Shown piece after piece: positions 6,795-10,505 of a DNA stretch of 10,505 nt. The notes below the pieces were generated by a model that did not search any database, was not told where the DNA came from, and saw only the letters and a list, made by a program, of their open reading frames with translations. The stretch's first letter is position 1, and every line of letters starts with the position of its first letter. This DNA is from Planctomycetaceae bacterium. Lineage in GTDB: Bacteria > Planctomycetota > Planctomycetia > Planctomycetales > Planctomycetaceae. A program made the position numbers and the translations under genes. The DNA lies in the NCBI GenBank assembly GCA_027080405.1, contig JALWSL010000782.1, positions 1-10,505 on the forward strand, given 5' to 3'.

Positions 6795-6944
6795 AGTCTG
6801 GAATTTTACACCTTTCGATTGTGTGAGCGATTCGGCTGGGACGTTTCACATTTTCGCGAAAAAAACTACGCCGAGCAGATTCAGTATCTCGCCTATGAAT
6901 TGCTCCGGCAAAGCGACGAACAGAAAAACAGAGGCGGCTTCTAA
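6780..6944 (+). CDS. Tail assembly chaperone T-type extension, -1 frame
   Basis: The open frame downstream of the slippery site encodes GPRSLEFYTFRLCERFGW, then DVSHFREKNYAEQIQYLAYE, then LLRQSDEQKNRGGF. The core (helix, FGW, short polar turn, helix) resembles the T domain of G/GT chaperones, which binds tail tube protein. Two routes to translation are visible. One is -1 frameshifting at 6750-6756, making a 230-residue GT fusion. The other is coupled re-initiation at TTG 6780, which overlaps the upstream stop as TTGA, making a free 54-residue protein. No good SD precedes that TTG (only GGGGA at 6765-6769). I favour frameshifting; in that case the shifted reading begins at 6756. Confidence 0.62.
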   Translation: MNGPRSLEFYTFRLCERFGWDVSHFREKNYAEQIQYLAYELLRQSDEQKNRGGF

Positions 6945-6973
6945 TCGATGGTATCAATCAGAAAGAGAATCTC

Positions 6974-7255
6974 GTGAGCGATTTAACTGATCTTTCCAAC
7001 ATCAGCGGCACGGAACTGACGGCGGAGCAAATCCAGGGAATTTTGAACCAGATCGATCTGGATATCACCAATTTGCTGCGAGACGGAAAACTCTCTGCCT
7101 TGAAATACGCCGTGGCAGGAAACGCCGGAGCAACCGCGGATCGGGGAGCGAACCTGCTCGCCCTGCTACAAGCTCGATCAACTTACGAAAAGCTGCTACG
7201 GGAGCAGCAACAACGCGAAACCCCGGACTGGATTCTCTCCCAGGCAGAGGAATAA
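6974..7255 (+). CDS. Small head-tail joining protein, gpW-like (putative)
   Basis: A 93-residue protein with a GTG start, preceded by the purine-rich AGAAAGAG (6960-6967) as a weak RBS. After a polar N-terminus, residues 18-80 read as helix (EQIQGILNQIDLDITNLL), a small turn with RDGK, a short hydrophobic strand (SALKYAVAGNAG) and a second helix (LLALLQARSTYEKLLREQQQ). This helix-hairpin-helix plan and the L-x-x-GK pattern fit lambda gpW-type proteins, which close the portal after packaging and make a platform for the next connector. The family is usually about 65-100 residues. Position between chaperones and head-closure genes agrees. Similarity is structural-pattern level only, so a different small connector is possible. 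Confidence 0.5.
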   Translation: MSDLTDLSNISGTELTAEQIQGILNQIDLDITNLLRDGKLSALKYAVAGNAGATADRGANLLALLQARSTYEKLLREQQQRETPDWILSQAEE

Positions 7256-7272
7256 GCGCTAGGGAAACCGTC

Positions 7273-7291
7273 GGGTGCGTTGTAACGCAGC
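7273..7291. repeat. Imperfect copy of the GGTGCGTTG palindrome
   Basis: GGGTGCGTTGTAACGCAGC is a degenerate copy of the module C palindrome at 4079-4096 and 10486-10505, with two mismatches in the right half. It is preceded by ACCGTC, like the other copies (CCGTA, TTCGTC). It fills most of the 83-base gap after the gpW-like gene; a looser GCGCTAGGG element precedes it at 7257-7265. Confidence 0.6.
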
Positions 7292-7338
7292 AAAAGCGGC
7301 TACTTCAAGTTTGGTGTTTATGAAAAGGGCATATCGGA

Positions 7339-7575
7339 ATGTTGGAATCTCGTTCGGATGAAAAACTGGATCGCATTGTGGAAGCACTTCATGAAGCGAA
7401 CGTGAAATTGGGAGGACTCCAGGTGACGTTATCCAAATTGGTCGAAGTGACCAGCGATCATGAATCACGGCTACGGGTGATCGAACGCTGGCAGAATAAC
7501 CTGATGCCGATTCTGGCGGCGATGACGTTCGTGCTGGGCGTCACTTTAACCGAAGTGATCGAGCGATTGTTTTGA
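7339..7575 (+). CDS. Small coiled-coil, single-TM protein, XhlA/holin-like
   Basis: A 78-residue protein. Residues 5-50 form an amphipathic, heptad-like helix (DEKLDRIVEALHEANVKLGG ... HESRLRVIERWQ). Residues about 54-75 (NLMPILAAMTFVLGVTLTEV) make one hydrophobic segment, followed by a short charged end. Cytoplasmic coiled coil plus one C-terminal membrane segment is the plan of XhlA-type phage proteins that assist a holin or anchor at the membrane. AAAAGGG at 7323-7329 lies about 9 bases before the ATG. Lying among connector genes is unusual for a lysis gene, and no endolysin is seen in the window. Another small membrane protein is possible. Confidence 0.5.
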   Translation: MLESRSDEKLDRIVEALHEANVKLGGLQVTLSKLVEVTSDHESRLRVIERWQNNLMPILAAMTFVLGVTLTEVIERLF

Positions 7576-7642
7576 GGCAGCTTTGTGTCAGTTGTCGGGG
7601 CAATAACGCATAGTCAATAAAGCATAACTGTCAGGAAAAGTG

Positions 7643-8002
7643 ATGAGTCTTACTCTACAGATACAGGATGACATTTCCCGAGCGATTCTCGATTGGGGAA
7701 TCGCGGCGACGTACCGGGTGGTCGAACGGGTGTTTGATCCCGAAACGCAACAGGTGAGCGAGACGTTCACCGATACCAGTTGCACGGTGCTGGTCGAATC
7801 GGAAGAAAGAATGCCCACGCAGGCAGCAGCCGGGCAGGCGGTTGAGGGAGCAAAACGTGTTGTGCTCAGTCAGGACGAATTGCCAGCCGATGCGCCCCAG
7901 TTGACAGACCGGGTGCTGATCGCCGGCGAACAGTACGACATCACCGCGTTTGAATTCGATTCGATCACCGGTCTGGTTTCGCTGCATCTGGTACGCCGGT
8001 GA
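7643..8002 (+). CDS. Head closure / head-tail connector protein (putative)
   Basis: A 119-residue protein placed just before an HK97 gp10-family gene, where head-closure (FII- or SPP1 gp16-like stopper) proteins are found. The middle is Q/E/A-rich and probably a loop. The C-terminal third, LTDRVLIAGEQYDITAFEFD then TGLVSLHLVRR, is a typical small beta-barrel ending: RV, G-x-x-Y-x-I, then a last strand ending in arginines, as in many head-tail adaptors. Such proteins plug the portal channel after packaging and form the docking surface for the tail. I chose ATG 7643 over GTG 7640 because AGGA at 7633-7636 is better spaced for it. Assigned by fold pattern and position. Confidence 0.58.
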   Translation: MSLTLQIQDDISRAILDWGIAATYRVVERVFDPETQQVSETFTDTSCTVLVESEERMPTQAAAGQAVEGAKRVVLSQDELPADAPQLTDRVLIAGEQYDITAFEFDSITGLVSLHLVRR

Positions 8003-8009
8003 ACACAGT

Positions 8010-8225
8010 GTAGGGCAGGCTCCCGCCTGCCTTTCTTGAAGAATGACTCAAGCGTAAAAAAACAATCGACCACCGGGAGAAGAAAAGGACAACCCAAAGG
8101 AAAGATTTCAAAGCGATTTTATTCGTTCTTGTGAATCTCATTTTTTTGTTACGGCAGTCAGAACAGACCAGCCGTGCAGAGGCCTCCGTGTCTCTGTGGT
8201 GAATTTCATTTTCCTGTTTGGTTCC
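8010..8225 (+). repeat. Composite intergenic repeat, copy 3 (A and D, B absent)
   Basis: Module A (8010-8032) has GGCAGGC / GCCTGCC as a perfect 7-bp stem with a TCCC loop. Module B is missing. Module D is degraded: its left CGCAAAG arm is lost, but AAGATTTCAAAGCGATTTTA and TTCGTTCTTGTGAATCTCAT (8102-8141) match copy 2 closely, and CTCTGTGGTGAAT ... GTTTGGTTCC closes it at 8225. It ends 27 bases before the gp10-like start codon and occupies nearly the whole 249-base gap. Confidence 0.75.
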
Positions 8226-8251
8226 AGTGATGCAGGTCTGGATGTATTGAA

Positions 8252-8608
8252 ATGGGTATTCGTGTTGAGACCGATTTATCGCAAGCGATGGATCGTTTGG
8301 AACGTGCCAGGGGCGGGCTTGATCAGAAGCGGCGGGAGTTTGTCCGGGAACTGGCCCGGCGGTTGATGCAGCAGATTATCGACCGCACGCCAGTGGAGAC
8401 AGGTCGGGCTCGATCAGGATGGAATCAGGGCCTCGGCGAGGAAGTAGAGGAGGGCGAAACAACCCGGATTTCCGTCACGAACGAGGTGGAGTACATCAAT
8501 TTTCTGGAATTTGGAACAAGCAAGATGCGGGCAGCCGCGATGGTTCGCAGTAGTCTGAATCAATCACGTCGCGAGGTCGATTCGATTCCGTTGAATGTTT
8601 TTGAGTAA
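8252..8608 (+). CDS. HK97 gp10-family tail completion/connector protein
   Basis: A 118-residue protein with the clear signature of the HK97 gp10 family: an N-terminal helix pair (LSQAMDRLERARGGLDQKRR, then LARRLMQQIIDRTPVETG), the motif TPVETGRARSGW (44-55), a beta segment (TRISVTNEVEYINFLEFGTS, 71-90) and the ending MRAAAMVRSSLNQ. In phages of this type the protein helps join or complete the tail at the head-tail junction. Length is typical. The ATG at 8252 has no strong SD; AGGT at 8233-8236 is too far for good spacing. It follows a composite repeat, so expression may depend on read-through from upstream. Confidence 0.9.
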   Translation: MGIRVETDLSQAMDRLERARGGLDQKRREFVRELARRLMQQIIDRTPVETGRARSGWNQGLGEEVEEGETTRISVTNEVEYINFLEFGTSKMRAAAMVRSSLNQSRREVDSIPLNVFE

Positions 8609-8623
8609 TCGCACATTGGAAGA

Positions 8624-9085
8624 ATGATGAGCACACAATTTCTGCATGAAGATTTGATCCGCAGCTTGACGGCTTATTGGAACGATTCCTTTTCGACAAC
8701 GTGGCCGACGGCTTATCCGGGAATGCAGGACGATTTCAGCAATCAACAGGCGTGGGTCGAGTTGGGCATCCCCTGGATTAACGATCGCCAGGTGCGCAGC
8801 ACGGGATTGCAATTTCTCGATTTCGCGTTGGATGTGCACTGTTTTTCCCGACGGGATGACGATTTGGCCCGGATGCGGGTGATGATCGACGAAATTCGCG
8901 GGACATTGACACGGCAAATAATTGCAGTTCGCGATTTTGATCTCTCGGCCCAGCCTGCGATTGGTTACGCAAAACTGGGCGAGCCGGAGGTGCGAGACTT
9001 TTCGCGGATTGAACGTTCGGTCAAGAGAAGACCGCTGAATCATTCGCTGGTCAGTTATCGGGGATTGGCACAACTGGTCGATTGA
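8624..9085 (+). CDS. Tail terminator protein (gpU-like, putative)
   Basis: A 153-residue protein between the gp10-like protein and the tail tube, the standard slot for the tail terminator that caps the tube and binds the head connector. Its pattern fits: an N-terminal helix (DLIRSLTAYWNDSF), then W-P-T-A-Y-P-G (about 27-33), AWVELGIPWIN (about 43-53), a strand block (LQFLDFALDVHCFSRRD, about 62-78) and a long helix ARMRVMIDEIRGTL. The strand with V-x-C-F-S-R followed by a helix is common in terminators. ATG codons lie at both 8624 and 8627, with GGA 8618-8620 upstream; either may be used. It starts 15 bases after the gp10-like stop, so the two are probably translated from one mRNA. Confidence 0.65.
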   Translation: MMSTQFLHEDLIRSLTAYWNDSFSTTWPTAYPGMQDDFSNQQAWVELGIPWINDRQVRSTGLQFLDFALDVHCFSRRDDDLARMRVMIDEIRGTLTRQIIAVRDFDLSAQPAIGYAKLGEPEVRDFSRIERSVKRRPLNHSLVSYRGLAQLVD

Positions 9086-9094
9086 CAGGCGTTA

Positions 9095-9184
9095 GTAGCG
9101 TAGGGCAGTAGCGTAGGGCAGGCTCCTGCCTGCCTTTCTCGACAACATCGACGGTAACTCTGTGGCAAAAACTTGTTTGGTTCC
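9095..9184 (+). repeat. Composite repeat, copy 4 (A plus the end of D) with a 13-bp duplication
   Basis: GTAGCGTAGGGCA is tandemly repeated at 9095-9107 and 9108-9120. The second copy runs into module A (9113-9135, GGCTCCTGCCTGCCT). Modules B, C and most of D are absent; only the D terminus remains (AACTCTGTGGCAAAAA, then GTTTGGTTCC ending at 9184). It lies 43 bases before the tail tube start. It is the shortest of the four copies. Confidence 0.72.
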
Positions 9185-9226
9185 GACCTATCCGGGTCAG
9201 GCTTTGGTAGCATAAAGGAAAGATAA

Positions 9227-9736
9227 ATGGCTGTTTCGAATTTGGTGCGGAATTTGCGTGATGCGGAGCTGGTTTTGAAAGATGGAACATCGCCAACGCC
9301 TTTGTCGTTGACGGTGCTTCTCGATGAAGGAGATATAAGCTGGACCGAAAAAGTGAACACGATCGAAATCAAGGATCGCGGAAAAAGCAGCGGCGGTCAT
9401 TTGAGAAAAGGGGGTGACGGATCGGTCGCCCTCTCCTTTTCCGCCAAGTGGACACAACTGAGCGGCAAGGCGAACAGTTCGGGGGATCCGCTCCAGTTGT
9501 ATGAATTTCTGACGTTCGCCTCGGGAGCGGGCATCGCCAGTACATCAGCCGATGGAGAACAGGAAACGCTCACTTTTGAATTCACGATTCTCGACCCGGC
9601 TGGTGTGGCGAGCGAAAAAGTGACCTTTTCAAAAGTGTATCGGGAATCACTCAGCATGACCGAGGGAGACGACTACAACCTGATCACCTTCAGCGGAAAA
9701 GCGTTCGTGACATCACCCACAATAACCAGAGTTTGA
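9227..9736 (+). CDS. Major tail tube protein (putative)
   Basis: A 169-residue protein directly before the tape measure, the position of the tail tube protein of siphophages. It is beta-rich, with no membrane segment or cysteine. N-terminal NLRDAELVLKDG is followed by strands LSLTVLLDEGDISWTEK, then a charged, glycine-rich loop (KDRGKSSGGHLRKGGDG, about 49-65) and VALSFSAKWTQL. The C-terminal half ends with strand-like segments TLTFEFTILDPAG, EKVTFSKVYRESLSMTEGDD and YNLITFSGKAFVTSPTITRV. This strand-loop-strand plan, ending in a long hairpin, fits tube proteins that stack as hexameric rings. AAGGA at 9215-9219 gives a strong, well-spaced RBS, in keeping with an abundant product. The next gene begins 22 bases after the stop. 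Assigned by position and fold pattern. Confidence 0.68.
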   Translation: MAVSNLVRNLRDAELVLKDGTSPTPLSLTVLLDEGDISWTEKVNTIEIKDRGKSSGGHLRKGGDGSVALSFSAKWTQLSGKANSSGDPLQLYEFLTFASGAGIASTSADGEQETLTFEFTILDPAGVASEKVTFSKVYRESLSMTEGDDYNLITFSGKAFVTSPTITRV

Positions 9737-9758
9737 CGGTAGGCGTTAGGGAAATATC

Positions 9759-10454
9759 ATGACTCGGTTTTCGGAATCTTTGACGGTGCAATTTCTCGCA
9801 GACAGTTCGCAGCTTTCGCAGGAACTGGATGATGTGATCTCCCGGATGAATTCGTTTCATCAGCAACTGGATCGGCTGGGGCAGAGTCAACGGGGGTTGA
9901 CATCTTTGTCGAGGCAGTTGCGGACGTTACGGTCTCCATTGGGACAGATTTCTTCGATGCTGCGGCGCGTGGTTTCGCAGGTGCGCCAACTGAGTGGAAT
10001 GTCTGTTTCGCTCAATGTGAACCCTGCCCTGCGGGCGTTGGCGCAATTGAGTGCGGCGATTTCAAGAGTCGCGGCCCAACTGGCGGCATTGGGCGGGGGT
10101 GGAGCCGGCATTCCCGGCGGTGCCCCGGTGAGCGTTCCGGCAGGAGGCGGAATCTCCGGCAGTGGTTCGCCAGGAGGTTTTATTCGTGGCCCGATCGGGG
10201 GAAATCAGATTCCTGCGTTATTGAGTGCAGGCGGCTCGCAGCGGACGGCGGCGGATCAACTGGGCGGCTCTTTTCTGGAGGGATTGAATCGAGCCCGTGC
10301 CGACTCTTCCGTAACGAAATCGCCGTCTGCGGTTGAACAGACGGTGAATCAGTTTGGGGAAATCACGATTCAGGTGGCTCAGTCGATCGATCTGGAAGAG
10401 ATCGTCAATGACCTGCAATTCGCAGGGCATCAGTTGCGCAACCGCAGGGGATGA
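9759..10454 (+). CDS. Miniature tail tape measure protein
   Basis: A 231-residue protein, far shorter than most siphophage tape measures (usually 600-1500 residues or more), but with family landmarks at both ends. Residues 1-110 are helical and heptad-like (VQFLADSSQLSQELDDVISR, then HQQLDRLGQSQRGLTSLSRQ). Residues 113-140 are a glycine-rich linker. Then comes GGFIRGPIGGNQIPALLSAG (139-158), the common tape-measure GP-x-x-D/N-x-IPA-x-LS block, AADQLGGSFLEGLNRA, and a final FGEITIQVAQS (199-209). There is no hydrophobic transmembrane stretch. The frame is intact with a normal ATG; AGGG at 9748-9751 precedes it. At about 0.15 nm per residue the tail would be some 35 nm long. Being complete at both ends, it looks shortened in the middle and not broken. 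Confidence 0.75.
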   Translation: MTRFSESLTVQFLADSSQLSQELDDVISRMNSFHQQLDRLGQSQRGLTSLSRQLRTLRSPLGQISSMLRRVVSQVRQLSGMSVSLNVNPALRALAQLSAAISRVAAQLAALGGGGAGIPGGAPVSVPAGGGISGSGSPGGFIRGPIGGNQIPALLSAGGSQRTAADQLGGSFLEGLNRARADSSVTKSPSAVEQTVNQFGEITIQVAQSIDLEEIVNDLQFAGHQLRNRRG

Positions 10455-10485
10455 ATGGAGGGATTAGGTGGTAGGAGTTTTCGTC

Positions 10486-10505
10486 GGGTGCGTTGCAACG
10501 CACCC
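10486..10505. repeat. Perfect palindrome at the window end
   Basis: GGGTGCGTTGCAACGCACCC is a 20-bp perfect palindrome, the third copy of module C, 31 bases after the tape measure stop codon. The window ends at its last base, so it may be part of a further composite repeat before the next tail gene. Confidence 0.72.

Noticed and set aside
6343..6957. 204-residue minus-strand frame
   Set aside because: Antisense to the chaperone pair; Arg-rich and without motifs.
1103..9184. CRISPR array
   Set aside because: The repeats are long, differ between copies, and are thousands of bases apart at gene junctions instead of regularly spaced with unique spacers.
9759..10454. Frameshifted or truncated tape measure pseudogene
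   Set aside because: The frame is open from a well-placed ATG to a stop and carries both N-terminal and C-terminal family features, so a short intact protein is the better reading.
1..10505. tRNA, rRNA or att sites
   Set aside because: I saw no cloverleaf-like segment, no rRNA sequence and no integrase-linked direct repeats by eye.

Overview
The window carries one host-type gene, an RNase Z-like metallo-beta-lactamase-fold protein, followed by a long co-oriented run of tailed-phage head and tail genes, all on the + strand. GC looks moderate (my impression is a little over 50%). The major capsid protein resembles, from memory, capsid proteins annotated in Planctomycetota. The intergenic spaces are packed with short palindromic repeats of the kind seen in planctomycete and other environmental genomes. 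A planctomycete host is my best guess, but it is an inference.

Layout. 1-1003: MBL-fold gene, possibly leaderless. 1004-1562: no gene, only palindromic and composite repeats. 1563-6108: head module, with a lambda-type portal, a prohead protease carrying a scaffold-like coiled-coil tail, a small capsid cement protein and an HK97-fold major capsid protein closed by a clear hairpin terminator. 6253-6944: a tail-assembly-chaperone pair (G/GT type) joined by a canonical -1 slippery heptamer. This pair sits just after the capsid gene, not in its usual place before the tape measure. 6974-9085: connector module, with a gpW-like head-joining protein, a small coiled-coil/one-TM XhlA-like protein, a head-closure protein, an HK97 gp10-family protein and a tail terminator. 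9227-10454: tail tube protein and a complete but very short (231 aa) tape measure protein. The window ends inside or at the edge of another palindromic repeat.

How the genes work together. Portal, protease/scaffold, cement and capsid would build a DNA-packaging procapsid. The gpW-like, closure, gp10-like and terminator proteins would join it to a short non-contractile tail made from the tube protein on the mini tape measure, helped by the chaperone pair. No terminase, integrase, repressor, lysin or host-recognition gene is visible; the rest may lie outside the window.

The most interesting reading is that this is a domesticated virus-like particle, perhaps a gene-transfer-agent-like element, and not an ordinary prophage. 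Three things point that way. The tape measure is about as short as that of alphaproteobacterial GTAs. Four gene junctions carry a chromosomal-type composite repeat (modules A-B-C-D in fixed order and orientation) that virulent or recently integrated phages do not normally accumulate. No terminase gene lies directly before the portal. This is a hypothesis; an old decaying prophage or a short-tailed temperate siphophage are the alternatives.
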